This document shows, one piece after another, positions 26,913 through 39,779 of a DNA stretch of 64,000 nucleotides (positions are counted from its first letter, which is position 1; each line of letters opens with the position of its first letter). This DNA is from Acanthacorydalis orientalis (taxonomy: Eukaryota > Arthropoda > Insecta > Megaloptera > Corydalidae): positions 5,052,001 through 5,116,000 of the forward strand of contig CM068318.1 of assembly GCA_034766995.1 (NCBI GenBank), written 5' to 3'. A program made the translations under genes and the position numbers. The notes under the pieces were generated by a model, which ran no database searches, was not told the DNA's origin, and saw nothing but the letters and a program-made list of their open reading frames with translations.

Positions 26913-26978
<66 letters not shown>
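26913..26978. repeat. (TA)n microsatellite
   Basis: A pure TA run of about 66 bases. Confidence 0.98.
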
Positions 26979-26984
<6 letters not shown>

Positions 26985-27837
26985 TAGCTGTGTTATAAAT
27001 AGTTTCAGTTTTTAGATAAGATTATAGTTTTATCAAATATACAATAAGAATTTCCTACTGAATCTAAATTCATTTACACTTTTGAATTAACAGAAGTAAA
27101 ATATTTAATCAAAATACTCAGTAAGTGATTATTATATATTTACTAATTCATCTTTTAATAAGAACTATCAGATTTAAATACTATTTTTTTCGATTTTTAG
27201 TTTGAAAACAATGATTTTATCAAAATGTCTAATAATTATTTATTAAATATTTCTATATAAGAAAAATCTGTGATGTATATTAAATTCATAAATGAATTTT
27301 AGAGATTTATTTAGTAATTGGTACAAAAATTATTGAATTACACAAGATCTATATTTTGTTTACAGGATATTAAATCATTTTTTTTTCAATTAAATTCTAT
27401 TCACAATTTTATAAAATATAGAATACGTGTACTAACTGTCTTCATAAGCTTCATGTTTAAATTAATATTAATTAAAATGACACTGAAGGTTATTTAAAAC
27501 CATTACGGCGTATTCATTCAGTATTTTGAAATGAAAATGGAGGTTTATGATAATATGGGTTTGGATGTTGATTAAAATTTTCACTAAATCCATAATTAAA
27601 ACAATAGTTGGAAATTTAGTTGTGTTAGATTAATTTTAGTTAAGTTTTTTTTTTGTAAGTCTCAATGTAGAAGGTTTTAATAAATTTTATCATCATTAAA
27701 ATAAACAAATGTATTAATAACCAAAATTTTATGGAATCGTTGAGTATAAAAAAAACTGTAAATAAATAAATATTATTATAAATAAAACAATTTACAAACT
27801 GAAAATAACTAACTTATTTTCTCTTCTCTACAATCTA

Positions 27838-28100
27838 CCAAATGTGTCTGATCAAATATGTTCAATTGTTGTTTATTCATCATTTTCTATCATTACTTAT
27901 GCGCATTTCGATAGCAATGCCATCTTTCTCAGAGCTTTAAGATACGGAGGATCCATGAATAGTAATGTACAGAAAGATTTTTATGTAATATAGCACTGTG
28001 AGGATAATAGTATTTTCAGTCGAATGTTTATAAATAACAAAAACAAAAATGATAAATAATCATTTATTAAAAATTTTTGAAAAAAAATTTGTTTAGAGTT
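27838..28100. repeat. Repeat family B, foldback-type copy
   Basis: The left part, read as reverse complement, gives GATGGCATTGCTATCGAAAT, then AATAAACAACAATTGAACAT and TTGATCAGA. The right part reads GAGGATAATAGTATTTTCAG, TCGAATG, then AATCATTTATTAAAAATTTT and TTTGTTTAG. The two halves face outward from each other as long, imperfect inverted repeats, and each matches halves of the copies at 30130, 37395, 39191 and 50025. There is no coding capacity. It is probably a foldback or MITE-type element; the class is not identified. Confidence 0.6.
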
Positions 28101-30129
28101 TGTGAAAAAGAGAAAAATTGATTTGTGAGAATAAGTTAGTTACATTATTTTAACTTATTCTCTTTTGATTTTTTATAGAACTGATTGAAGTTGTTTTATC
28201 TATCTTTTTTTAAAAAAAAAACTATAAAAATGTTTGGTTATTATTTAAAAATAACACCTGATTTTAAAACATTAAGTTTTTTCGAATCATATAAACTAAT
28301 TGATTCAAAATATTAAACCTTAATACAATTTTAAAAAATTGATTAGAACTTTCTGATATAAAAATAAATGTTTGAAATTATTTCTTACAGAAAACAATTA
28401 TGTAAAGTTGATTTCCCTTGAATTATGTAGAATGTAGTAAGGAAAATATTTACAATTTTACTTTATTGTTTCATAATGAACTGTGGTTGATTGTAAACAT
28501 GTACTGACACACGACTGCAGAGTTTTCTTTAATCACACATCTTACTTATTTTATAAACCTTAAAACTTCGTTTCATAACATTTACTTTGTGGAACAATAA
28601 CAAATTATGTTAATTTCATAAACTTCAAGTTTGCATAAATTATACGAGAAGATAACAAATCTCACGGTACGGTAGAAAACGAACACAGGAAAGGAGAAAA
28701 AAATACACATACACACACACAAACACAATCCATCGACCTTCCCGTACACTGACCTACAGACCCTTTAACTCTCACTAGCTTTGCTAGTTACACGTAGAAG
28801 GCGACAGTTAAATCTTAATAAGATAGGGATCTGGTGGTTGACTCAATTCCACCTGAGAATACGTGCGTGGGTTACTTGAATAAGACATGTATGCTTGTTT
28901 GGACATAGAGGCAAGATGACCACTTCACCACCTGTGCCAGCGCCTGCCTTTGTGTTCGGCGAATGGCTACTGGCTGACCGCTGCCTGAAGCAAGGCTGAA
29001 TAATTGATTAGATGTTGACTTTATTACGTGCCTATTGTTTGATTCCCCACCAACCACGGCTTGTTTATAGAACGTGACAGGACATTTTGTTATATCACGT
29101 GTTTTAATTAATATTCAGTCCTGTGTAACTACTTTGCGTACGCATAATTAAAGTTTGTTTTTTATATTACTATTTAATATTGTTGTTGCTGTTGTTGTGG
29201 TAAAAGAGAAGTTGGAACGAAATATCCGTTTTTTGATTTGATTTGTTTATGAATACACGCAAACTTTTTATGTGCTGTATACTTTTTCATACACTAGTCA
29301 TAAAAAACATATTCATAAATATATTACATTTGGTGAACTATTGTACTAATTCAGAGTAGTTAATATACAGTTTTCATTTTTAAATCATAGTATAATTATA
29401 AATATCTATTTTTGAGATTTAAAAACATAACATAATTATCGATATGCAAATTTAACTCAATTCTAAAATTAAAACATCCTTTTTATATTTATTTTTTTTA
29501 TTATAGAAATGTTTTTAAATACTATAAAGTATAAAATAACGTTGTTCAATTGTACATTTTATTTCGAATTTTATTACTTGTATGAATCGAAGACTATCTG
29601 GAAGTTTCGCAATCTAAGTTTAATTCTATTTAAAAAGAAATCAACTTTAAATGTTTATATAAATTTACGATAATAAAATTAATATTCAGGTTTGAATAGA
29701 AATATTTCTTTGAATGTAAAGAAATCAAGATCAATTTTTATTTATAAATATATTAGTTCAGTTGTACTTGATATTCATGAAATATTAATGTCATAAATAG
29801 GATGTGATATGAAAAAAAGCAAGTTTTATATTATATCCTCATCAATTATTATATGAAATAAATAGTAGAACAAAATACTTTTGTTTTGAAATAATATAAT
29901 CAATAAAAATAAAAGTTTTTTCAATAAGTGTGTACGGAATAGTGTTAGGAAGACATTATTTTAATATATACTGAATATTTTTGATAAAAAAAGAAAACTA
30001 AGAACGTATTAAGACGATTCGTAGGTAATATTGTTTTTTTCAAGTGCAGTTTTATAATACAATACAATTCTGACAGTGGGTAAATTCACTTTCACAAATA
30101 AATACATTTTTCACGCCACACACTGAAAA
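28101..30129. other. AT-rich non-coding DNA with one balanced island
   Basis: Apart from the island at 28860-29090, I see only AT-rich sequence without genes or recognisable repeats. Confidence 0.5.
28860..29090. promoter_or_regulatory. Balanced-GC island, enhancer candidate
   Basis: About 230 bases of near-balanced composition lie in AT-rich DNA. Words resembling binding sites are present: CACCTG (E-box, about 28928), ATTGATTAG (homeodomain-like, about 29002) and AACCACGG (Runt-like, about 29053). Such short words also occur by chance. The minus-strand frame across it has no known domain. Confidence 0.3.
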
Positions 30130-30290
30130 AAATATATATTCTGATTGAAAATGTTCAGTAATTTATTATTGATTATTTTTTATTAATTTTTATGGACATT
30201 TTGAGGGTAATTCCTACATTCTCAAAGAACCAAGATATATAACAGTCTATACTTTATTGATCAAACATTTTTGATCAGAAAAAAAATTGT
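30130..30290. repeat. Repeat family B, short copy
   Basis: The left end is GAAAATGTTCAGTAATTTAT followed by TATTGATTATT. The right end is TTATTGATCAAACATTTTTG followed by ATCAG. Reversed, the right end reads CAAAAATGTTTGATCAATAA, the same outward-facing ends as in the other B copies. Confidence 0.6.
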
Positions 30291-30322
30291 GAGATGAAAG
30301 AATAATTTATTTATGAAATATA

Positions 30323-30420
30323 TTAGGTGTAAAAGTTACTTCGGTACCTTTTTTATAGAAAATGAATGTTTACGAAAAAATTAAATATACTTCAATCCTC
30401 AAGTACTTGAAACGTTCTGT
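30323..30420 (-). mobile_element. Orphan 3' end of family 2 mariner
   Basis: TTAGGTGTAAAAGTTACTTC after a TA (30321-30322) matches the reversed right end of the element at 14021-14539. The next bases (TAGAAAATGAATGTTTACG, then TCAATCCTCAAGTACTTG) match its 3' untranslated part and the codons for the YFED terminus plus stop. The match fades after about 30420 and no opposite end is visible, so this is a truncated copy. Confidence 0.72.
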
Positions 30421-32321
30421 TATACTTCAGAATCTAAATTATTTGATAAGAAGTGAAAAGTTCTGAACAGTGTTCCTGTATTTGTAAAACTGGAGATGTA
30501 TGAAATGTGCGCCAGTAGATACAGTTATTTTCGTAGCAAAGTACTTGTCCGAAATAAAACAAAAGTACACATACAAGCGTACAAACTGTGGTTACAACAC
30601 ATCGTTCAAATATTCATTTTCATCCAATTTCCCAAGTCTAATCATCATATAACGAAATAAACGAATTTGTAGGTGCGAGAAAAATAAACACACGTTCTCA
30701 AAAGTCGTATTCAAAAAAAAGGAAAAAAAGCCAACAGTGCACGCATGAAAAAAAGTGCCTCTCAAACAGAATTCATTGCACGTACCAACATTATTTACCT
30801 CATTCCATAAATATTTTATATTTCACACCAGGCACTACAGTGCTACATCGTGATTACGTACTAAAATGTCCTACTTCACTTCACTGTTATAATGTTATGT
30901 ATACTGTGTGTTGCTGCGCGGTGGTGCGCCGTGTGTACGGGTGTACACCGTTCGACTCTCATGCAGTACAGTTCCAGACTGCTCCTGCACGAGCCTTAGG
31001 GAAGAGTCACGTTAGTCTGATATGATCATCTGCTCTTTACCCTGCCGAGACCTGCTCAGATCGTTTAGTTTATACGGTCTAAATACGTTGTCGGCATTAA
31101 ACAGAATTGTGTGTTTTGTGTCGAATTGAATAAAACTCATACGGAGGTCGGTGTGCATGTAGGTCGACGAAGAATAAAATCTCTTCATTTTAAACAATGT
31201 CGATCTGATTACTCGCACAAACAGTCCGTATACAACTGTTCACACAATTCATGCATTTGTTAACACATCACCATACTCCTGTCTCGCATATGTTTTATTA
31301 TGAAAAACTAATCACATTTACATCCATACAAACATGAACTCTATAGTTGATTTTACAAATACTTATTATTGAAAAATATATAAACTCGGATAAATGCATT
31401 TCTCTAAGTGTAATCTGATAAATGTTGAAAAAAGATATCAACGGATGTATTTTTAATAAAAAAAGAATTCTTTGAACATAAGAGTTGTTATATGAAAAAC
31501 ATATAAACTCTCTTATACACCAATCACACAAAACATAACAATATAGATATATTTATTCACTTTTTCATTAAAGTCATAAATTTAAACTGATAATTATCAA
31601 CTTTTATGTAAAAATCCACATTTCTCACGATATGCAAATTGAGAAAAATACCAGCTGGTCGACTGTGTATCAAAATTAATCAGTTGTCAATCGGTTAAGG
31701 GTTTAGATAAAACGTGTAGCTTTCTTTTGAATTCATTCAATATCATAGCTTTTTGTAATAGAATGTGATTTTTATATCCTGAAAAAATATTTAAATAAAA
31801 GTCTTACTAAGTTCATTGTTCCTTTTTATTATTATAAATTTCAATATTTTTTTATAGAGGATGAATAACATAGTAAGAAAGTTGATTTCAAAAATCAGTA
31901 AAGTATTTAATTGCTGTTAGAAAATATATCATGTATTAATATTGAATCAGCTCAGAAATTAATTATCATAAGTCAGATTTCAATAAGATTCTACTCTTCT
32001 CATAATATCTCTACAGTATAAATATTTTCAGAAATATAAAGAGATGACTTAAGTACTTGAGTAATTCGATATCTGAATTTTTATAAAGAAATATAATATA
32101 ATAATACAAATATGAATTTTTATAATTAAAAATTTAATAATTATTGGTATTTTGTTATTTTATAATTATCTGATATTCAAATACTATTTTTTGTTTTTAT
32201 TCAATATTACTATCAAAAAAATGCACTTTTTTCTTAAAAGTTTTATGTGTGTACCTGAGATTTGTAAGAAACTATGACTAAATTTAAGAAATGATTCAAT
32301 ACAAAATTAAATACATGTGTG

Positions 32322-32358
<37 letters not shown>
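32322..32358. repeat. (TA)n(TG)n compound microsatellite
   Basis: About 19 bases of TA repeat are followed by about 16 bases of TG repeat. Confidence 0.95.
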
Positions 32359-32639
32359 ATGAGTGTGCATGTATAGAAGTTTATAATAAAAGTACGCGAC
32401 ACAGAATGTGAAGTAAAAGTGGCACAAAAGTCGATTCCAGGCGCGTCTTAAAATACAAAGAGATATTTCTTTTCACATTTCCGTTGGAACGTAGCGCGTT
32501 TTCGAATAATTTAATGTACATTCTGAACATCTTATTTTCAAATGAAACGTTTAATAAACGGCGACATACATGGAATAAAAACACGGCCGTAGAAGCGAGA
32601 CAACATGTAGTCAAACAACAAAACAGGCAGTGTCAGCAT

Positions 32640-32910
32640 AAAATGAGCGAAGCTTTTCGCAGCCACCACAATTTGTGTTTGCGGTTGAACTTACTTACTT
32701 TGCAGCACGTATCCGTGGATGACCCACAGGTCACGATGCGTGCGCGAAGTGAGTCCGCCGGGGGTAATTAGTGACCTCATATCTCCGAAGTGGCGTGCAC
32801 AGCACAAAGTGCGTGGGATGTGCGCAACGCGGAAGTTACGCGGATGCGTGCTCGCACAAGGTCGAGGGCCGGAGAACACTCCACTCTACGACCGCCTGTG
32901 CCGCTGCGCT
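32640..32910. promoter_or_regulatory. GC-rich island
   Basis: This stretch of about 270 bases is rich in CG (for example GCGTGCGCGAAGTGAG, GCGCAACGCGGAAG). Three overlapping frames on both strands (92-114 codons on +, 62 on -) reflect the scarcity of A/T-rich stops, not clear coding; none has a recognisable domain. A regulatory island or an unrecognised exon are both possible. Confidence 0.3.
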
Positions 32911-34033
32911 GATGCTCTCCGTTTGTTTATTTATCTACTTTGGGTTTTTATCTCACGTAAGGATTGTTTTAAACGGTTACGAGAACAACTATTGTCTTTA
33001 TGTCGCAACGGTCATAATAAAACGGAGGGAAACGTTTCTACACAAATGAAACGACGCTGCTAAGTGCTGCACATATTTGTCTCTCAATTTAACATTTTGT
33101 ATTCGGCTTGATTATTTTTACGGTGCATGTTTTAAGCACGTGTTTTTTACTTTCTACTCGGCGACATAATTTTAATTAAACATGAGTTGTATCCCGCGTC
33201 AATGCTGTCCCATAAATGAAATTACAATAAAACAGGCATACACGATAAATGTATTTATGTTAATTAAAATACCTTGATGAAAGGCTGTACAGTTAGTGAA
33301 TGTTACTTGAAAGAGAAACATGAAATATTAAAAATACAGTTACTCCATCAATATAATGAAACGAATGAAGAACGTTCAAATATAATAAAACGAATGGTTT
33401 TGAAAAAAATATAATACTATCACAAATTATTATTTAAAGTACAAAAATAACTATTTGTTTTAACAATTATTAGTAGATATTTTCATAGACTTGTGTGAAA
33501 ATCGTTCGTTAATATTTAACTGTTTCTAGAAATAAATGAAAGATGATATTTCAACAACTGTATTTATCAAACAGTTTGTTACTAAATATTTATTTTCATT
33601 TTAATAAAGAAAGCATATATGTAAAAAATCACAATATAATGATATTTCCAAAACTCATTCGCGTGCGTTATCTTAAATTTTCTCTGAAATTTATATTAAA
33701 TGATTAAATCGAACAAATATTTCCGATATCTATACAATATAACACATGTACCGTTTTCTTGAAATAATTTAATAAAGCCGTGTTGTTGTTGTATTACAGA
33801 AAGATTATTTAATGGAAAACATTTTACATTTCCGTACACGTGCCATTGTTTATCGACACAGAAATTAAATCACTTTAATGAAACTTTTTATTTGAGAAAA
33901 TAGATTAATCTCCTACCAAATTCAATACAAGTTTGTTCAAGGCCATTATTCACTGTTTCGTATATCTCTAATTAAAAATTTGCGTGTTTAAGGGAAAAGC
34001 TAATCAAACTTGTTTCGATTTTTTAACTTTACT

Positions 34034-34035
<2 letters not shown>

Positions 34036-34086
<51 letters not shown>
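34036..34086. repeat. (TA)n microsatellite
   Basis: A pure TA run of about 51 bases. Confidence 0.97.
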
Positions 34087-34094
<8 letters not shown>

Positions 34095-34379
34095 GTGTTT
34101 GTATAAACAGAACTTGTAATAAATTTATAAAGATATTTGTCAATAGATGACAAAAATCTGAAAAAAAGTTTATGTCCGCATACTGAAGTATACAAAGACT
34201 TTTATCCATAAATTATTTATAATATTAAAATATGTTTCGTTTCATAAATGTATGAATAAAATTAATACATGAATATATATGCTAACAACAATATTTTCTT
34301 TTCATCTCCTGATGCGACGTCAACCTCTCGTTATTTTGAACTGGACCAAGTTTACACATACATATACTTGTATGTATGC

Positions 34380-34441
<62 letters not shown>
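34380..34441. repeat. (TA)n microsatellite with one TG interruption
   Basis: About 62 bases of TA repeat, broken once by GTA. Confidence 0.97.
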
Positions 34442-34443
<2 letters not shown>

Positions 34444-35618
34444 TCTCTCAGGTCTTCATTCTCTTCGTTTGTATACAGTGTAATTTTCCATAGCAACACC
34501 TCTGTGTTTATACTGAGAATTAGAATAAGATCTTAAGCTTAATCCGCGGAGCTTATTGTACTTGTCTTCGAGCTCGCTTTGCAAAACCGCTTGCATTTAA
34601 TATTATGGGTTAAATATTTCAACGAACATATTTATTCAGAAACTACTTTTTTATTATTATACATTTAAGTGGAAACATTTTACGTTCAGCAGGAAAAATA
34701 TACGAACTTTATTCGATTTCAGTGCTGAAATAATTTTAGAACGACGTGTCATTTCGGTTTTCATCATCTGATAAAATCTATCGACGTATATGTATAGGTC
34801 TGAGTCTTATAACGAGATTCCGACCGTTGTTGTTATCATTATCGATTATCGCTTCGCAAGAATGGGTTTCACTGTTTGACCAAGTATTATATAAATGATT
34901 CCTTTATCGACTCCCGAGTATAAATATTATTATATATCTATACACGTGCATAAACAATCTGAATTCTACTAGTTACGGTATATATATATATCCTTTTCAG
35001 TATTTTATTTTGAAATATTTTTTGTTTGTCTCTCTAAGTTTATATATACTCTAAATTATACTAAATAGAAACTGATAACTGGATGAAAAGAATCCACTGG
35101 AAAAGGAATTCGTTTGAACCTTGTCGAATATTCGAGTGTTTAAAAAGATTTATAAAATGTTATATTTTTTGAGTTCTGTGCATTATTAAATTAATACAGA
35201 TTTGTTAATTTGTTTGCTCATTGATCTGAATTGTTAAAATATTGTTACATCGAGCTAAGATTTTTTTAAATAAAAATTGTATAAGGAAAAATAAGTATTT
35301 TTCTAGAATATAGTTAAAATACATTTACTTTGCTCTCACGGACGTGCATGTGTTTACTCGTATTTTTCTATTCGTGTACAATGATATTATAAAAGGATAC
35401 TAATTTTATTTAAAAAAAAAGAAAACATTTTATTAATGAGCTAATCTCGCAGCGAATTAAAGTTATGAACTGTTCTATAATTGGATGTAAAAGATAGAAA
35501 CTTGAATGATTTAAAAGAACCAATGCCGTCAATACATCACCACGATCACTGATCTAACACACAAAAAATTATAATTTTCACGGTTTGTTTCACTTTAAAA
35601 AGTCTTCTTTATAAAGTA

Positions 35619-35704
35619 TTAGGTTGGTAGAGAAATAATTCCGGGTTGTGACCTTCAAATTCATATTCGTTTTTTAATTTAAGTGATTTTAAGTGGTCCA
35701 GAAC

Positions 35705-35707
<3 letters not shown>
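35619..35707 (-). mobile_element. Truncated family 1 mariner end
   Basis: TTAGGTTGGTAGAGAAATAA after TA (35617-35618) is a family 1 terminal repeat. The following 60 bases (GACCTTCAAATTCATATT to AAGTGGTCCAGAACT) are the reverse complement of the 3' part of the elements at 11971 and 39780, including the VLDHLK codons. The copy stops where a TA array begins at 35708, and no second end is visible beyond it. Confidence 0.8.

Positions 35708-35748
<41 letters not shown>
35708..35748. repeat. (TA)n microsatellite at a mariner break
   Basis: A pure TA run of about 41 bases directly adjoins the broken side of the mariner fragment. Confidence 0.97.
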
Positions 35749-35753
<5 letters not shown>

Positions 35754-36517
35754 CATGTAATATTTAATTCAATGATATAACGTTAGACAAATAATTTCAC
35801 GTTCGAAATAAATAAAAAACATTCTAGTAAAACAAACCAGAACCAGAAATGAACTTTTTTGTTAGAACGAACTCAATATATTTTTATTCAAAGTTAGTGA
35901 AATACACATATACGCTGAAAAATATAAAAAAGAAAAACAACACACAGACACAGAGAGAAAATCGGAAAGAGTGAGCGTTTTATGAAAACACAACGATAAA
36001 AACACAACCGAAATGCTCGATCCCGTGCCTGAGAAAACCACCTGTAAAATGTTGTTATGTTTCATAAAGGACTGTATGAACATATTTTTACATTAAATAG
36101 TAACTTCGCCAAATCGTAAATTTAGTGCACCGTTAAAAAATTCAATAATCTACAACATAACACATGGAACTGTTTCGTTTATGTTTTTTTTTTTGTTTGT
36201 ACGGATGTGTATGTGTTTCACGTTCATTGCATTTTGGTTTAACAATTCTGAAATGCAATCTAAAAACTTGTTAATTACTTTTTCTATTTTTGAGAGAATC
36301 GAATGAAATTTCTACTGTGGTATTCATTTAATATTTATCGATTTTGTTTTATAATTTTTCAAACTATTTTTCAATTATTAGAACGAATCAACCAATCGCT
36401 TCCTCTCTCCAGTTCTCTCTCCCTCTCTCTCTTTATATATATAATCCTAATTTGTAATCATCTACATTATATTAAGGTAAGTAAATGTATTAAAAAAAAG
36501 GAAAACTTTTTTACTCT

Positions 36518-36521
<4 letters not shown>

Positions 36522-36588
<67 letters not shown>
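36522..36588. repeat. (CT)n(TA)n compound microsatellite
   Basis: About 31 bases of CT repeat pass directly into about 37 bases of TA repeat. CTCTC words upstream (36405-36432) extend the pyrimidine-rich zone. Confidence 0.97.
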
Positions 36589-36590
<2 letters not shown>

Positions 36591-37045
36591 ACAAAATAAA
36601 ATCAATTAAGCTGAAGTTATTTTCGCCGATAAAAACAAAATTATAGCATTAAAACGGTTCCATGACTTAAAAACCTTAATTATGAAAATACATACAGACA
36701 CAATTGTACATAAATACATTTGTATACAGAGTTTGTATTCGAAAACTTGCGAAAATGTCAAAACAATTATCAAGTACCGTTCAATTATAAATGCTTGTAA
36801 TCATTAAATAATTGAACGTAGCATCTTACATCGAAAACTAGGTAAATTGACTAAATAAATTTTAACTCGGCGGTAGATCGCATGACAAAATTTACCTGTG
36901 AAAACACCCACCGAGTTAATAATAATTCAGCGACGATTTGTCGTGTTTCATACTAAATCACTAAACCAACATTTTGTGGTCGTCTGCACGAGATGTCGAC
37001 GAGACACTCCACCAACTTTTGTAACATAATTATCGTTTTATTAGA

Positions 37046-37080
37046 ACAGAAACAGTCGAGAGCACTCGACTGCTTCTTGT
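37046..37080. other. Hairpin with perfect 8-bp core
   Basis: CAGTCGAG (37053-37060) and CTCGACTG (37065-37072) are perfect inverted arms around AGCA. The stem extends imperfectly to ACAGAAACAGTCGAG against CTCGACTGCTTCTTGT. The function is unknown. Confidence 0.55.
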
Positions 37081-37394
37081 AGCAATTTCTTTCTATTCGA
37101 GATTTGTCCAATTCTATCATATTGTGCTTTTTTTTGAAAAAAGAAGGAATTAGAACTCGGTGCGGATGAGAGACAATTGTTATATATTAAATTATTAAAG
37201 GTTTGAAAATATGACATTGTAGACTGTTAGAACGAAACATATATTTAATTGTTTCAATTAAGTCTTACGGTTTCATTAACAGTAATTAATGTCTTAATTT
37301 CTTAATAAAAATTTTAGTTTAATTAATTTATCTTTATTTTACTGCTGTTTTAATTATTATAATTATATTGGGAATTCTAGGTAATATAAAACAA

Positions 37395-37540
37395 ATTTTT
37401 CTGTATCTTGTCATTCTGAGGATAACGGCGTTGTCATTGAACTGCAGATAAGTAACAAAAAATAATCAATAATAATTTATTGAATATTTTTAATTGAAAG
37501 AAAATTCTATTGTTTTTGAGGTAAAAAACAGACTTCATTT
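37395..37540 (+). repeat. Repeat family B, half copy
   Basis: CTGAGGATAACGGCGTTGTC, ATTGAACTG, AATAATCAATAATAATTTAT and TGAATATTTTTAATTGAAAG follow in the order seen in the right halves of the other B copies. A left half could not be recognised upstream. Confidence 0.6.
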
Positions 37541-38452
37541 ATAAAACAAGCAATATTTTCAGAAAGATATTCCATGTAAGATAACTCATTTAACTATATT
37601 TAATTTTGTTTCATTTTTAAATATTAATAGTTGAAAATTTCGAATGAAAATGATTGCTTCTCAACAGATTTTATAAGAGAAATATTATATAAATTAACAT
37701 AATAAAATAAGAAAATAGAATACTAATTGAAAAACCATTTTACTGTATTTATTTATTATTTAATTATTTAGCTTATTGACTCTGAATAATTATTTAAAAT
37801 CGCTACCTTTACATTTGTTTATTCGAGCAAGTAAAGTAGTAATTCATACTTCTGTCTTTTTGTCAATCTTCTGAGTAACATTGTCTATATTTGCTTGTAT
37901 AAATTTATTCATGGTACTTTTGAAACGTTTCGTTATCTTTTCTATATAAATAAATAGCAATATCTTAAAAAAAATATTTAAAGATATATATTTGTACTCG
38001 CAATTACTCTCATCGTTCTATTTTTATTAGTTCTACTTGAGTTACATGTAAAATACTAGTTAATCGCTAATTATAAAAAATAATCTTAAAGACCTATTCA
38101 TTCGTAATATAATCTGAATTAAAATTTAGACGCAATTAAAAACGACAATCATGCTTTAATTATGAATAAATTGTACAAACATATAAACTTGCAGAACCCA
38201 AACTGAAATGACTTCTTAAGTCTGTTTTTAATAAGAGTTTTATTATAATATAAAAATGGACATTTCCACAAGTGTAATACTTTCTGTCTAATGAAATAAC
38301 TGACAATTCTCATTAGAGCCGAAGAAGGCATTTAACATACACAGATGTTTGTCTTCATAAAATTCGCTAGTAATTTGTCGAGACTTTAAAATGTACTTCA
38401 AATGTCAATACATGCAACGCCTTGCATCTGTTTTCTTCATACATACATACAT

Positions 38453-38460
<8 letters not shown>

Positions 38461-38521
<61 letters not shown>
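38461..38521. repeat. (AT)n microsatellite
   Basis: A pure AT run of about 61 bases, preceded by CATA and CA repeats from 38440. Confidence 0.98.
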
Positions 38522-38524
<3 letters not shown>

Positions 38525-38900
38525 GTCGTTTATTAGATCGTTGTGCGGTAACTTCGTACTAGGAAAATATCTTTTGCATGTGCACAGAGACACTTGTGGT
38601 ACTTGTCTCTTGAAGAAAAGCAATAATGAACACTCGCGACCGCCAACACAGCGTAGTTATAACAACCTAAAGGTACGTGAGTTGTTCGAAAAGTAAGTTT
38701 ATGTACTTTGTGTAACTTTTGAATTTTATTCTCTAGCTAAAATAATAAAAAAATATTTGTTACTGGTCCTGCATACACTTGTTCAACGTGTTTGTTATAA
38801 GTTTACACGCTTTATTATATACTAAAATGTCATTTTTTGTAACATCGTTTCGAGATGACTATACAGAAACGTTTATTTACAAGTTTCTACTTATATTTAT

Positions 38901-38963
<63 letters not shown>
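38901..38963. repeat. (AC)n(AT)n compound microsatellite
   Basis: About 17 bases of AC repeat pass into about 47 bases of AT repeat. Confidence 0.97.
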
Positions 38964-38968
<5 letters not shown>

Positions 38969-39190
38969 CATGTTTCAAAATTAAATTTATATGAAGCTAT
39001 TTATGAAAATATATTTGTAAGTTTTATGCATATACTTCGTGTGAAATTGATTTTTTTATCATTATTACAAATAGATTTCAATCATTTAATAATCAGTAAC
39101 ACATTTCAAATGATAATCAAAATAAAGTATGATAAAGTGTATCTAAATATATTTTCAAAAATGAATTCTTTCAAACATTCTTTCAAAAAC

Positions 39191-39415
39191 GAATGAACCA
39201 AAAATGTTCAGTAAATCTTATTACTGATTATTGATTCTTGCTTTTGAGTATTTCGATGGCGATGGTACCATCATATTACAGTTAGAGAAGGCAGAAAAGA
39301 TTTTTCTGTACTTTGATGCATTGAATATAATGGAACCGCTAGCAAAATTTACAAAAACACGATCAAAGATAGTTTATTGAACATTTTTAATTAGAAAATT
39401 TATTTGTGGTTTTTG
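39191..39415. repeat. Repeat family B, two-armed copy
   Basis: The left arm, reversed, gives GATGGTACCATCGCCATCG, AAATACTC, AATCAATAATCAG, then TTACTGAACATTTTTGG. The right arm runs from TTTTTCTGTACTTTGATG to GATCAAAGATAGTTTATTGA, ACATTTTTAATTAGAAAA and TTTGTGGTTTTTGGGA. The arms are imperfect inverted repeats pointing outward. This and the 50025 copy give the clearest view of the family. Confidence 0.65.
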
Positions 39416-39779
39416 GGATTAAACAGATCACATTTTAGCTATTATATATATATATATATATATATATATCCATTATTTGGTATTCACCGAAAAGAAGACA
39501 TTTTGAAAATTATTATTTTTTGCTTGAAAGTTACTATAGTTATTGAAGTTTCATTCCAAATTAGATGAAAATAAATAATTCGGCATCGATATGATTTTTT
39601 TCAGTTATTAAAATTCTTTCAGAAATAAACGTTTCAGTCGCATTAAATAGTATTATATATTCCAGACTTTACTAAATTATTACTACATTAATCAACATTC
39701 ACTTACAATTAATTTTTAGTGCAAATAAATCACAGGACTTTCAATAATTAAACCAGTAACAAATATATATATATATATA

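Larger units (their letters stand above)
24801..27835. other. AT-rich non-coding DNA rich in TA arrays
   Basis: No gene is seen. At about 25125-25165 the words AGTCTGTTCAAAAAGTAATG resemble a mariner end, but no partner end was found. TA arrays are listed separately, with a smaller one at 26576-26597. Confidence 0.5.
30421..35616. other. Non-coding DNA, mixed composition
   Basis: A balanced stretch at 30840-31215 and an island at 32640-32910 interrupt AT-rich sequence. Chance frames occur on both strands, such as 31012-31218 and 32381-32614 on the minus strand. TA arrays are listed separately. No gene could be supported. Confidence 0.45.
35749..37394. other. AT-rich non-coding DNA
   Basis: No gene is recognised. 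A CT/TA microsatellite (36522-36588) and a small hairpin (37046-37080) are the only structures seen. A mildly GC-richer stretch runs at 36860-37080. Confidence 0.5.
37541..39180. other. AT-rich non-coding DNA
   Basis: No gene is recognised. Two long TA arrays are listed separately. At 38685-38720 the words GTTGTTCGAAAAGTAAG resemble a Tc1/mariner end, but a partner is not visible. Confidence 0.5.

Noticed and set aside
32719..33063. 114-codon + frame in a GC-rich island
   Set aside because: It overlaps open frames in another + frame and on the minus strand, all explained by few stop codons in GC-rich DNA; no domain seen.
34000..34209. Ile/Tyr-rich small proteins over TA arrays (also at 16850, 24738, 36303, 38405, 42596, 48574, 57893, 59495 and 60392)
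   Set aside because: Their length comes from translating TA dinucleotide repeats as YIYIYI; the non-repeat parts show no family.
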